From Burkholderia pseudomultivorans (lineage in GTDB: Bacteria; Pseudomonadota; Gammaproteobacteria; Burkholderiales; Burkholderiaceae): DNA of 64,000 bases. Shown here in pieces: positions 26,083 through 34,616 of this stretch (position 1 is the first letter of the stretch; the number at the start of each line of letters is the position of its first letter). The translations under genes were made by a program, and so were the position numbers. The DNA is taken from NCBI RefSeq assembly GCF_001718415.1, contig NZ_CP013378.1:186001-250000 (forward strand). The letters run 5' to 3'. The notes under the pieces were generated by a model. That model did not search any database. It was not told the origin of the DNA and saw only the letters and a program-made list of their open reading frames with translations.

Positions 26083-28179
26083 ATGAGCACGCCGAGCCTG
26101 TTCGCGAAGCGCCCGAACCTGCTGGCGGGCACCAACCTGCGCGCGCTCGCGGGCCCGATCCTCATCTGCATGATCCTGGGGATGATGATCCTGCCGCTGC
26201 CGCCGGTGCTGCTGGATCTCCTGTTCACGTTCAACATCGCGCTGTCCGTGATGGTGCTGCTCGTCAGCATGTACACGATGAAGCCGCTCGACTTCGCGGC
26301 GTTCCCGAGCGTGCTGCTGTTCTCGACGCTGCTGCGCCTGTCGCTGAACGTCGCGTCGACGCGCGTCGTGCTGCTCGAAGGCCACACCGGCCCCGACGCG
26401 GCCGGGCAGGTGATCGAGGCGTTCGGCCACTTCCTGGTCGGCGGCAACTTCGCGGTCGGCATCGTCGTGTTCGTGATCCTGATGATCATCAACTTCATGG
26501 TGATCACCAAGGGCGCGGGGCGCATCGCCGAAGTGTCCGCGCGCTTCACGCTCGACGCGATGCCCGGCAAGCAGATGGCGATCGACGCCGACCTGAACGC
26601 GGGCCTGATCAACGAGGAGCAGGCGAGAAAGCGCCGCCAGGCCGTCGCGCAGGAGGCCGAGTTCTACGGCTCGATGGACGGCGCGTCGAAGTTCGTGCGC
26701 GGCGACGCGATCGCGGGCCTGATCATCATGGCGATCAACGTGATCGGCGGGCTGATCGTCGGGATGATCCAGCACGACATGAGCTTCGCGGCGGCGGGCA
26801 CCAACTACACGCTGCTGACGATCGGCGACGGCCTCGTCGCGCAGATCCCGTCGCTCGTGATCTCGACCGCCGCCGGCGTGATCGTGTCGCGCGTCGCGAC
26901 CGACGAGGACATCGGCACGCAGATCACCGGCCAGCTGTTTACCAACCCGCGCGTGCTGACCATCACCGGCGCGATCATCGTGCTGATGGGGCTGATCCCC
27001 GGCATGCCGCACTTCGCGTTCCTGCTGCTCGGCGGCGGCGCGATCTGGCTGGCCCGCACGCAGACGAAGCGCGCGGCGGCCCGCAAGGCGGCCGGCGACG
27101 TGACCGAGATCGCGCCGCCCGCCGCGCTGTCGGCCGACAGCCACGAGGCGACCTGGGACGACGTGCAGCTGATCGACCCGCTCGGCCTCGAAGTCGGCTA
27201 CCGGCTGATTCCGCTGGTCGACAAGAACAGCGACGGCGAACTGCTGAAGCGCATCAAGAGCATCCGCAAGAAGTTCGCGCAGGAAATCGGCTTCCTGCCG
27301 CCCGTGATCCATATCCGCGACAACCTCGAACTGCGGCCCAACGCGTACCGCATCGCGCTGAAGGGCGTCGAGATCGGCACCGGCGAAGTGTTCCCGGGCC
27401 AGTGGCTCGCGATCAATCCCGGCCAGGTCACGGCTGCGCTGCCGGGCGCCGTCACGCAGGACCCGGCGTTCGGGCTGCCCGCCGTGTGGATCGACGTCGC
27501 GATGCGCGAGCAGGCGCAGGTGTACGGCTACACGGTGGTCGACGCGAGCACGGTCGTCGCGACGCACCTGAATCATCTGGTCGTCCAGCATGCGGCCGAG
27601 CTGCTCGGCCGCCAGGAAGTGCAGGCGCTCGTCGAGCGCACCGGCAAGGACGCGCCGTCGCTCGTCGAGGATCTCGTGCCGAAGACGATCTCGCTGACGA
27701 CGCTGCAGAAGGTGCTGCAGAACCTGCTCGAGGAAGGCGTGCCGATCCGCGACATGCGCACGATCCTCGAGGCCGTGTCCGAGCATGCGGGGCGCGGCGA
27801 CGCCTACGAGATCACGTCCGCCGTGCGGCTCGCGCTCGGCCGCGCGATCACGCAGCAGTGGTATCCGGGCTCGGGCGAGATGCAGGTGATGGGGCTCGAC
27901 GCGAATCTCGAGCGCGTGCTGTCGCAGGCGCTCGCCACCGGCGCGAACCCGGGCCTCGAGCCCGGCCTCGCGCACACGCTTCTGACCGGCACGCAACAGG
28001 CGATGCTGCGTCAACAGAATCTCGGGCTGCCGCCCGTGCTGCTCGTGCAGCACGCGTTGCGCGCGATGCTCGCGCGCTTCCTGCGCCGCAGCCTGCCGCA
28101 ATTGAAAGTGCTGTCGTATGCCGAAGTGCCGGACACACGCACGATCAAGGTTGTTAACGTCATCGGGGGTTCCGCTTGA
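26083..28179 (+). CDS. flhA: Flagellar export gate protein FlhA
   Basis: Main ring of the flagellar export gate, 698 residues. It has an N-terminal part with eight membrane helices (about 20-320). This includes the conserved FHIPEP region between helices, visible as LLLFSTLLRLSLNVASTRVVLLEGHTG and neighbours. The C-terminal cytoplasmic domain (about 360-698) forms the nonameric ring binding chaperone-substrate complexes. GGGGAGG lies 6 bases before the ATG. Its stop overlaps the flhF start (TTGA). Confidence 0.98.
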   Translation: MSTPSLFAKRPNLLAGTNLRALAGPILICMILGMMILPLPPVLLDLLFTFNIALSVMVLLVSMYTMKPLDFAAFPSVLLFSTLLRLSLNVASTRVVLLEGHTGPDAAGQVIEAFGHFLVGGNFAVGIVVFVILMIINFMVITKGAGRIAEVSARFTLDAMPGKQMAIDADLNAGLINEEQARKRRQAVAQEAEFYGSMDGASKFVRGDAIAGLIIMAINVIGGLIVGMIQHDMSFAAAGTNYTLLTIGDGLVAQIPSLVISTAAGVIVSRVATDEDIGTQITGQLFTNPRVLTITGAIIVLMGLIPGMPHFAFLLLGGGAIWLARTQTKRAAARKAAGDVTEIAPPAALSADSHEATWDDVQLIDPLGLEVGYRLIPLVDKNSDGELLKRIKSIRKKFAQEIGFLPPVIHIRDNLELRPNAYRIALKGVEIGTGEVFPGQWLAINPGQVTAALPGAVTQDPAFGLPAVWIDVAMREQAQVYGYTVVDASTVVATHLNHLVVQHAAELLGRQEVQALVERTGKDAPSLVEDLVPKTISLTTLQKVLQNLLEEGVPIRDMRTILEAVSEHAGRGDAYEITSAVRLALGRAITQQWYPGSGEMQVMGLDANLERVLSQALATGANPGLEPGLAHTLLTGTQQAMLRQQNLGLPPVLLVQHALRAMLARFLRRSLPQLKVLSYAEVPDTRTIKVVNVIGGSA

Positions 28180-29942
28180 ACATTCGCAAATTCACCGGCG
28201 CGACGAGCCGCGACGCGCTTCGTCTGGTGCGCGAGGCGCTCGGCGCCGACGCCGTCGTGCTGTCGAACCGCACGCTCGATGACGGCAGCGTCGAAATCGT
28301 CGCACTCGCCGACGCCGAACTGGCCGCGGTCGCGCCGCCGGCCGCCGCCGCACGACCGCGTGTCGTGCTGCGTACGCCGGAGTCCGTGCCGGCCGCCGCG
28401 GTGCCGGGCATCGTGGCGCGGCCCGCCGCGGCGCCTGCGCGGATGAGCGCCAATCCGTATGCGGCCGGCGACGGCGGGCTGCCGGACGTGTTCTCGTCCG
28501 TGTTCGGCGCGAGCGCCGACCTGACGGAGGCCGGCGCCGAAGCGGATGAGGAGGTGTCGGGCGCCGCTGCATCGGGCGTTGCCGCATCGGGCGCCGCTGC
28601 GCCGTCGAACGCCGCACCGGCATCCGCCGCATCCGCCGAACCCGCGCCGTGGCTCGTCGAGCACGCGAAGCGCCTGACGCAGCAGCGCGACGCGCTGCTC
28701 GCCCGCACGCAGCCCGCGCCGGCCGTGCCGCCGGCCGCCGCACGCGCGCCGCAGGAAGCGCCGCCGGCCGACTGGGCGCGCGACGTCGTGCGCGATGCCG
28801 AGCGCCGCATGCCGGCCGCCGCGCCGCGCGCAACGGAATCGGCCGCTTCTTCCGCCACGAAGCCGGCCGAGCGTCCGCGCCTGTCCGCCGAGGCGGCTGC
28901 GGCCGTCGCCGACGCGGTGAAGTCGGGCGTCGAGCAGATCGTCAACGACACGGTGATGAACGAGCTCGGCGCGCTGCGCGGCATGATGGAAACGCAGTTC
29001 GACCACCTGATGTGGCACGACCGCCAGCGCCGCAGCCCGGTGCACGGTGCGCTGACCCGGCATCTGTTCGCGGCCGGCTTCTCCGCGCAGCTGGTGCGGA
29101 TGCTGGTCGACAACCTGCCGGCCGGCGACGGCGCGCAGAGCTTCGACGCCGCCGTCGAATGGGCGCAGTCGGTGCTCGCGGCGAACCTGCCGGTGCTCGG
29201 CAGCGAGGATGCGCTGATGGAGCGCGGCGGCGTGTTCGCGCTGATGGGGCCGACCGGCGTCGGCAAGACCACGACCACCGCGAAGCTCGCGGCGCGCTGC
29301 GTGATGCGCTTCGGCGCCAGCAAGGTCGCGCTGCTGACGACCGACAGCTACCGGATCGGCGGCCACGAGCAGCTGCGCATCTTCGGCAAGATCCTCGGCG
29401 TGCCGGTGCACGCGGTGAAGGATGCGGGCGATCTCGCGCTCGCGCTGTCCGAGCTGCGCAACAAGCACATCGTGCTGATCGACACGATCGGGATGAGCCA
29501 GCGCGACCGCGCGGTGTCCGACCAGATCGCGATGCTGCACGGCGCGAACGCGCCGGTGCAGCGCCTGCTGCTGCTCAACGCGACGAGCCACGGCGACACG
29601 CTCAACGAGGTCGTGCAGGCCTACCGCAGCGCGGGCCAGCACCCGCATGCGGCGGCGCCGGACCTGGCCGGCTGCATCCTGACGAAGCTCGACGAGGCGA
29701 CCCATCTCGGCGGCGCGCTCGACACGGTGATCCGCTACAAGCTGCCCGTGCACTACGTGTCGACCGGCCAGAAGGTGCCGGAGAACCTGTACGTCGCGAC
29801 GACGAAATTCCTGCTGAAAAGCGCGTTCTGTGTGCCGCGCGACGGCTCGCCCTTCGTGCCGCAAGACGAGGACATGCCGACGCTGCTTTCCGCGCTGACC
29901 GCACGTGCCACCGCCGACCTGCACGAGGTGCGTTTTGGATAA
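28176..29942 (+). CDS. flhF: Flagellar SRP-like GTPase FlhF
   Basis: SRP-family GTPase that sets the site of flagellar assembly. The 588-residue product starts at TTG overlapping the flhA stop; MNIRKFTGATSRDALRLVREALG is the typical FlhF N-terminus. A long Ala/Pro-rich B region (about 55-240) precedes the N-domain. The G-domain has P-loop GPTGVGKTTTTAKLAAR near 358, TTDSYRIGGHEQLR, DTIGMSQRD and the guanine motif TKLDEATHLGG. The stop overlaps flhG. Confidence 0.97.
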   Translation: MNIRKFTGATSRDALRLVREALGADAVVLSNRTLDDGSVEIVALADAELAAVAPPAAAARPRVVLRTPESVPAAAVPGIVARPAAAPARMSANPYAAGDGGLPDVFSSVFGASADLTEAGAEADEEVSGAAASGVAASGAAAPSNAAPASAASAEPAPWLVEHAKRLTQQRDALLARTQPAPAVPPAAARAPQEAPPADWARDVVRDAERRMPAAAPRATESAASSATKPAERPRLSAEAAAAVADAVKSGVEQIVNDTVMNELGALRGMMETQFDHLMWHDRQRRSPVHGALTRHLFAAGFSAQLVRMLVDNLPAGDGAQSFDAAVEWAQSVLAANLPVLGSEDALMERGGVFALMGPTGVGKTTTTAKLAARCVMRFGASKVALLTTDSYRIGGHEQLRIFGKILGVPVHAVKDAGDLALALSELRNKHIVLIDTIGMSQRDRAVSDQIAMLHGANAPVQRLLLLNATSHGDTLNEVVQAYRSAGQHPHAAAPDLAGCILTKLDEATHLGGALDTVIRYKLPVHYVSTGQKVPENLYVATTKFLLKSAFCVPRDGSPFVPQDEDMPTLLSALTARATADLHEVRFG

Positions 29943-30753
29943 ACGAATCATCGACCAGGCCGAAGGGCTGCGGCGCCTGCTGGCCGGGCGCACGTCGCGC
30001 ATCGTCGCAGTGACGGGCGGGCCGGCGGGCGTCGGCTGCACCTCGACCATCGTGAACGTGGCCGCCGCGCTGGCCGCGCTCGGCAAGGACGTGCTCGTCG
30101 TCGACGAGCGCGCCGACGTGCATTCGGCATCCGCGACGCTCGCGGGCGCGTGGCTGCGCGACGGCGAACGCACGCGGGTGGCCGCCGGCTTCGGTCTGTG
30201 CGCGGCCGCGCGGTTCGCGCGCGCCGGCTACAGCGATGCGCAGCTGGGCGACTTCGTCGACGGCCAGGCCGACATCGTGCTGGTCGACGCGCAGCTCGGC
30301 GCCGACGGCACGCTGTCCGCGCTCGCGCGCGAAGCGCACGACGTGCTGGTCGTCACGCGCGTGGCCGCGCAGGCGATCACCGAGGCCTACGCGTGCATGA
30401 AGCGGCTGCATTTCGCGCACGCGATCGCGCAGTTCCGCGTGCTGACCAACCACGTCGGCAGCCCCGTCGATGCGAAGACCGCGTTCGACAACCTCGCGGG
30501 CGTCGCCAGCCGCTACCTGACGGTGTCGATCGCCGACGCGGGCTGCGTGAGCGCCGATCCGCTCGTCGAGCATGCACGCGCGCTGACGCGCACCGCGGTC
30601 GACGCGTTCCCGTCGTCGGCCGCCGCGCGCGACTACCGGCAGATCGCCGCCGACCTGCTGTACTGGCCGATGCGTCCGCGGTCGGGCGCGGGGCGCGACG
30701 TTCGCCCCGGCGCGCAACCGTCGTACCAGGCGGGCACGGCGCACGCCGTCTGA
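29935..30753 (+). CDS. flhG: FlhG/FleN-type MinD family protein with degenerate P-loop
   Basis: Partner and regulator of FlhF, controlling flagellar number. It starts with TTG inside the last codons of flhF, after GAGGTG. Residues 7-13 (DQAEGLR) form the N-terminal helix that in FlhG stimulates FlhF GTPase. The body is a MinD/ParA fold. However, the deviant Walker A motif KGGxGKT is replaced by PAGVGCT (about 30-36): both lysines are absent. The Walker A' segment is VLVVDERADVHSA, also unusual. The C-terminal membrane helix of MinD proteins is not evident. ATP hydrolysis is therefore doubtful, while the FlhF-activating motif is kept. Length (272) is near normal. Confidence 0.88.
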   Translation: MDKRIIDQAEGLRRLLAGRTSRIVAVTGGPAGVGCTSTIVNVAAALAALGKDVLVVDERADVHSASATLAGAWLRDGERTRVAAGFGLCAAARFARAGYSDAQLGDFVDGQADIVLVDAQLGADGTLSALAREAHDVLVVTRVAAQAITEAYACMKRLHFAHAIAQFRVLTNHVGSPVDAKTAFDNLAGVASRYLTVSIADAGCVSADPLVEHARALTRTAVDAFPSSAAARDYRQIAADLLYWPMRPRSGAGRDVRPGAQPSYQAGTAHAV

Positions 30754-30775
30754 GCGCCACCGGAAGGAGAGAGCC

Positions 30776-31510
30776 ATGATGTACAACGCTCAAGGAAAGA
30801 TCTCGCAGGCCGACGTGCTCGCGCAATACGCGCCGCTGGTGCGCCGCCTCGGGCTGCAGCTCGTCGCGAAGATGCCGGCGAGCGTCGATCTCGACGACCT
30901 GATCCAGGCCGGCATGATCGGCCTGATGGATGCGGCCGGCCGCTACAAGGAAGACCAGGGCGCGCAGTTCGAGACCTATGCGACGCAGCGGATTCGTGGC
31001 GCGATGCTCGACGAGCTGCGCAGCAACGACTGGCTGCCGCGCAGCCTGCGCAAGACCTCGCGCGAGGTCGAGCACGCGGTGCACCAGGTCGAGCAGCAGC
31101 TCGGCCGCGCGGCCAGCGAAGCCGAGATCGCGCAGCACCTGAACATGCCGCTCGACGAGTACCAGGGGATGTTGCAGGACCTGCACGGCAGCCAGCTGAT
31201 CTATTACGAGGATTTCGACCGCGCGGCCGACGACGAACCGTTCCTCGATCGCTATCGCGTCGATCATGCCGATCCGCTGTCGGCGCTGCTCGACGACCAT
31301 CTGCGCGGCGCGCTGGTGGAAGCGATCGAGCGGCTGCCCGAGCGCGAGAAGCTGCTGATGTCGCTCTACTACGAGCGCGGGCTGAACCTGCGCGAGATCG
31401 GCGCGGTGCTCGAAGTCAGCGAGTCGCGCGTGTGCCAGCTGCACAGCCAGGCCGTCGCGCGCCTGCGCGCGCGGCTGCGCGAGCAGGCGTGGGTCGGCGC
31501 GGAGACCTGA
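30776..31510 (+). CDS. fliA: Flagellar sigma factor sigma-28
   Basis: Sigma factor for late flagellar and chemotaxis genes, 244 residues. Region 2 (about 40-90) includes DLIQAGMIGLMDAAGRY and FETYATQRIRGAMLDELR. Region 3 is YEDFDRAADDE and neighbours. Region 4 near the end is GLNLREIGAVLEVSESRVCQLHSQ, a helix-turn-helix for the -35 box. AAGGAGAG precedes ATGATG. It would read the promoter found before motA. It closes the motility block. Confidence 0.97.
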   Translation: MMYNAQGKISQADVLAQYAPLVRRLGLQLVAKMPASVDLDDLIQAGMIGLMDAAGRYKEDQGAQFETYATQRIRGAMLDELRSNDWLPRSLRKTSREVEHAVHQVEQQLGRAASEAEIAQHLNMPLDEYQGMLQDLHGSQLIYYEDFDRAADDEPFLDRYRVDHADPLSALLDDHLRGALVEAIERLPEREKLLMSLYYERGLNLREIGAVLEVSESRVCQLHSQAVARLRARLREQAWVGAET

Positions 31511-31573
31511 CCCTCCGATTGCGCCCGCGCGCGTCGACGCCGCGCGGGGCACGCATTCGTCGCGCCGATTTGC

Positions 31574-31579
31574 TACAAT
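31574..31579 (+). promoter_or_regulatory. Likely -10 box of the ahcY operon
   Basis: TACAAT preceded by TGC (extended -10, TGNTACAAT) ends 12 bases before the SAH riboswitch. No good -35 hexamer is seen, consistent with an extended -10 promoter. The position relative to the riboswitch supports it. Confidence 0.6.
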
Positions 31580-31591
31580 CCTTCCCGTTTT

Positions 31592-31697
31592 CCGAGGAGC
31601 GTTGCGACGGACCGTTCTGCGTCCGCCAGGCTCGGAAGGCTTCACCAGGCGCCGGCGCGGCATCGTCCGTCGGCTTCGCCTCCTGAACGGCGCTCAC
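31592..31697 (+). promoter_or_regulatory. SAH riboswitch upstream of ahcY
   Basis: Matches the S-adenosylhomocysteine aptamer. CCGAGGAGCG (31592-31601) is followed by TTGCGACGG, then GCCAGGCTCGG (31625-31635) closes stem P1 with CCGAG. A variable hairpin region leads to AACGGCGCTCA (31686-31696), whose CGCTC can pair with GAGCG near the 5' end to form the known pseudoknot. It is placed directly before the gene for SAH hydrolase. In known cases SAH binding raises expression. Confidence 0.93.
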
Positions 31698-31736
31698 GTC
31701 ACCAATTTCTAGAACTTTTTTAGAAAGGAGGGCGTG

Positions 31737-33155
31737 ATGAACGCCATTATCGATTCGAAAGCTTCCCAGGATTACGTCGTCGCCGACATGGCGCTTGCCG
31801 GCTGGGGCCGCAAGGAACTGAACATCGCCGAGACCGAAATGCCGGGCCTCGTGCAGATCCGCGACGAATACAAGGCGCAGCAGCCGCTGAAGGGCGCGCG
31901 CATCGCCGGTTCGCTGCACATGACGATCCAGACGGGCGTGCTGATCGAGACGCTGAAGGCGCTCGGCGCCGACGTGCGCTGGGCCTCGTGCAACATCTTC
32001 TCGACGCAGGACCACGCCGCCGCCGCGATCGTCGAGGCCGGCACGCCGGTGTTCGCGTTCAAGGGCGAATCGCTCGACGAATACTGGGAGTTCTCGCACC
32101 GCATCTTCGAATGGCCGAACGGCGAATTCGCCAACATGATCCTCGACGACGGCGGCGATGCGACGCTGCTGCTGATCCTCGGCTCGAAGGCCGAGAAGGA
32201 TCGCTCGGTGATCGCGAAGCCGACCAACGAGGAAGAAGTCGCGCTGTACAAGTCGATCGCCAAGCACCTCGACGCCGACCCGACCTGGTACTCGACGCGC
32301 CTCGCGCACATCAAGGGCGTGACCGAGGAAACCACCACCGGCGTGCACCGCCTGTACCAGATGGAAAAGGACGGCCGCCTGCCGTTCCCGGCGTTCAACG
32401 TGAACGATTCGGTCACCAAGTCGAAGTTCGACAACCTGTACGGCTGCCGCGAGTCGCTGGTCGACGGCATCAAGCGCGCGACCGACGTGATGATCGCGGG
32501 CAAGGTCGCGGTCGTCGCGGGCTACGGCGACGTGGGCAAGGGCTGCGCGCAGTCGCTGCGCGGCCTCGGCGCGACCGTGTGGGTCACCGAAATCGATCCG
32601 ATCTGCGCGCTGCAGGCGGCGATGGAAGGCTACCGCGTCGTGACGATGGAATACGCGGCCGACAAGGCCGACATCTTCGTGACGGCGACCGGCAACTACC
32701 ACGTGATCAACCACGATCACATGAAGGCGATGCGCCATAACGCGATCGTCTGCAACATCGGCCACTTCGACTCGGAAATCGACGTCGCGTCGACGCGCCA
32801 GTACCAGTGGGAAAACATCAAGCCGCAGGTCGACCACATCATCTTCCCGGACGGCAAGCGCATCATCCTGCTGGCCGAAGGCCGCCTCGTGAACCTCGGC
32901 TGCGCGACCGGCCACCCGTCGTTCGTGATGTCGAACTCGTTCGCGAACCAGACGCTCGCGCAGATCGAGCTGTTCACGCGCGGCGGCGAGTACGAGAACA
33001 AGGTTTACGTGCTGCCGAAGCATCTCGACGAGAAGGTCGCGCGCCTGCACCTCGCGCGCATCGGCGCGAACCTGTCGGAGCTGTCGGACGAACAGGCCGC
33101 GTACATCGGCGTGTCGAAGGAAGGCCCGTTCAAGCCGAACCACTACCGCTACTGA
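31737..33155 (+). CDS. ahcY: Adenosylhomocysteinase
   Basis: NAD-dependent enzyme that splits S-adenosylhomocysteine to adenosine and homocysteine, relieving product inhibition of methyltransferases. The 472-residue product has the N-terminal substrate domain ([33 protein letters not shown]) and the Rossmann motif [13 protein letters not shown]. The C-terminal ending FKPNHYRY matches the conserved KPxHYRY that reaches into the neighbouring subunit. ATG 31737 is taken over GTG 31734 because AGGAGG lies five bases before it. It heads an operon with a small membrane gene and metF. Confidence 0.98.
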   Translation: MNAIIDSKASQDYVVADMALAGWGRKELNIAETEMPGLVQIRDEYKAQQPLKGARIAGSLHMTIQTGVLIETLKALGADVRWASCNIFSTQDHAAAAIVEAGTPVFAFKGESLDEYWEFSHRIFEWPNGEFANMILDDGGDATLLLILGSKAEKDRSVIAKPTNEEEVALYKSIAKHLDADPTWYSTRLAHIKGVTEETTTGVHRLYQMEKDGRLPFPAFNVNDSVTKSKFDNLYGCRESLVDGIKRATDVMIAGKVAVVAGYGDVGKGCAQSLRGLGATVWVTEIDPICALQAAMEGYRVVTMEYAADKADIFVTATGNYHVINHDHMKAMRHNAIVCNIGHFDSEIDVASTRQYQWENIKPQVDHIIFPDGKRIILLAEGRLVNLGCATGHPSFVMSNSFANQTLAQIELFTRGGEYENKVYVLPKHLDEKVARLHLARIGANLSELSDEQAAYIGVSKEGPFKPNHYRY

Positions 33156-33313
33156 TGCACGCCGCCGTCGCGGTTTCGGGTGCGCCGCGCTGCGGCGCGC
33201 GCGACGCGGCGGCGCGGGCGTCATCCGGCCGGACCGGTGCGTCGCGCCTTCGGGCGCGCGGGCCGGCCGGCGCCGGCGGCCACTGATCGACCAACGAAGA
33301 ACCGGAGCACACC

Positions 33314-33667
33314 ATGAGCCTTATCCTCACCTGGGTCATCAATGCCCTCGCGCTGCTGATCATCACGTACCTCGTGCCGTCGATCCACATCAAGAGCTTC
33401 GGCACCGCGCTGATCATCGCGGTCGTGCTCGGCCTGATCAACACGGTGATCCGTCCGGTGCTGATCCTGCTGACGCTGCCCGTCACGATCGTCACGCTCG
33501 GGCTGTTCATCCTCGTCGTGAACGCGCTGTGCTTCTGGTTCGCGTCGTCGCTGCTGAAGGGCTTCGAGGTGTCGGGATTCTGGTCCGCGTTCTTCGGTTC
33601 GATCCTGTACAGCATCGTGTCGTGGCTGCTGTCCGCACTCATTTTCGGCCAGCGCAACATCGGCTGA
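33314..33667 (+). CDS. Small four-helix membrane protein (phage-holin-4_2/YvlD family)
   Basis: 117 residues, nearly all in four hydrophobic helices (about 5-25, 30-52, 56-80 and 88-110). The NTVIRPVLILLTLPVTIVTLGLF segment characterises the family usually labelled mycobacterial 4-TMS phage holin. Despite that label there is no phage context. It sits between ahcY and metF with short gaps (158 and 19 bases), suggesting co-transcription. Its function is unknown. Confidence 0.88.
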   Translation: MSLILTWVINALALLIITYLVPSIHIKSFGTALIIAVVLGLINTVIRPVLILLTLPVTIVTLGLFILVVNALCFWFASSLLKGFEVSGFWSAFFGSILYSIVSWLLSALIFGQRNIG

Positions 33668-33686
33668 GGGCTGAACCCCCCGAATC

Positions 33687-34517
33687 ATGAAACCGATCGA
33701 ACTCTCGTTTGAATTCTTTCCGCCGAAGACGGCGGACGGCGTCGAGAAGCTGCGCGCAACCCGCGCGCAGCTGCTGCCGCTGAAGCCGAAATTCGTCTCC
33801 GTGACGTTCGGCGCCGGCGGCTCGACGCAGCAGGGCACGCTCGATACCGTGCTCGACATGCAGAAGGACGGCCTCGAGGCCGCGCCGCACCTGTCGTGCA
33901 TCGGCTCGTCGCGCGACAGCCTGCGCGCGATCCTCGACCAGTACCGCTCGTACGGCATCCGCCACATCGTCGCGCTGCGCGGCGACCTGCCGTCCGGAAT
34001 GGGCGCGGTCGGCGAGCTGCGCTATGCGTCGGAGCTCGTCAGCTTCATCCGCGCGGAGCACGGCGACTGGTTCCACATCGAAGTCGCCGGCTATCCGGAA
34101 TACCATCCGCAGGCGCGCTCGCCGAAGGCCGATCTCGAGAACTTCGCGCGCAAGGTGAAGGCCGGCGCGAATTCCGCGATCACGCAGTACTTCTTCAACG
34201 CCGACGCGTATTTCCGCTTCGTCGACGACGTGCGCAAGCTCGGCGTGGACGTGCCGATCGTGCCGGGTATCATGCCGATCACGAACTTCTCGCAGCTGAT
34301 GCGCTTCTCGGAGATGTGCGGCGCCGAAGTGCCGCGCTGGGTCGCGCGCCGGCTCGAGAGCTTCGGCGACGATCGCGAGTCGATCCGCGCGTTCGGCGCG
34401 GATGTCGTGACCGGCCTGTGCCAGCGCCTGATCGACGCGGGCGTGCCGGGGCTGCACTTCTACACGCTGAACGCGGCGGCCGCGACCAGGACGATCTGCG
34501 AACGGCTCGACACGTAA
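33687..34517 (+). CDS. metF: 5,10-methylenetetrahydrofolate reductase
   Basis: FAD enzyme making 5-methyltetrahydrofolate for methionine synthesis. The 276-residue barrel begins IELSFEFFPPKT with the catalytic Glu of the SFEFFPP motif. HIVALRGDLP and the FAD/folate segment ITQYFFNADAYFRF follow, then PIVPGIMPI. It is in the operon after ahcY, so homocysteine release and its remethylation are expressed together. A terminator follows. Confidence 0.97.
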   Translation: MKPIELSFEFFPPKTADGVEKLRATRAQLLPLKPKFVSVTFGAGGSTQQGTLDTVLDMQKDGLEAAPHLSCIGSSRDSLRAILDQYRSYGIRHIVALRGDLPSGMGAVGELRYASELVSFIRAEHGDWFHIEVAGYPEYHPQARSPKADLENFARKVKAGANSAITQYFFNADAYFRFVDDVRKLGVDVPIVPGIMPITNFSQLMRFSEMCGAEVPRWVARRLESFGDDRESIRAFGADVVTGLCQRLIDAGVPGLHFYTLNAAAATRTICERLDT

Positions 34518-34543
34518 GCGCCGGGCAGCGGCTGGATGCATGC

Positions 34544-34578
34544 AAGCCCCGTCGGCTCCGGCCGGCGGGGCTTTTTTT
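34544..34578 (+). terminator. Rho-independent terminator after metF
   Basis: AAGCCCCG pairs with CGGGGCTT around a G/C-rich inner part, followed by seven T. It is 26 bases after the metF stop and ends the ahcY-metF operon. Confidence 0.92.
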
Positions 34579-34616
34579 CGCCTTTCGTCGTGCGCCTTTC
34601 GCCGGCGTGCCGCGCG

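Noticed and set aside
25651..28101. An 816-residue minus-strand frame opposite flhB and flhA
   Set aside because: Shadow of strongly conserved export-gate genes; no start signal or domain.
33314..33667. Phage remnant suggested by the holin family name
   Set aside because: No lysin, integrase or other phage gene nearby; the gene is part of a metabolic operon.
34544..34578. Terminator serving the amidase gene on the minus strand
   Set aside because: Read on the minus strand the hairpin lacks a T run; it fits metF only.
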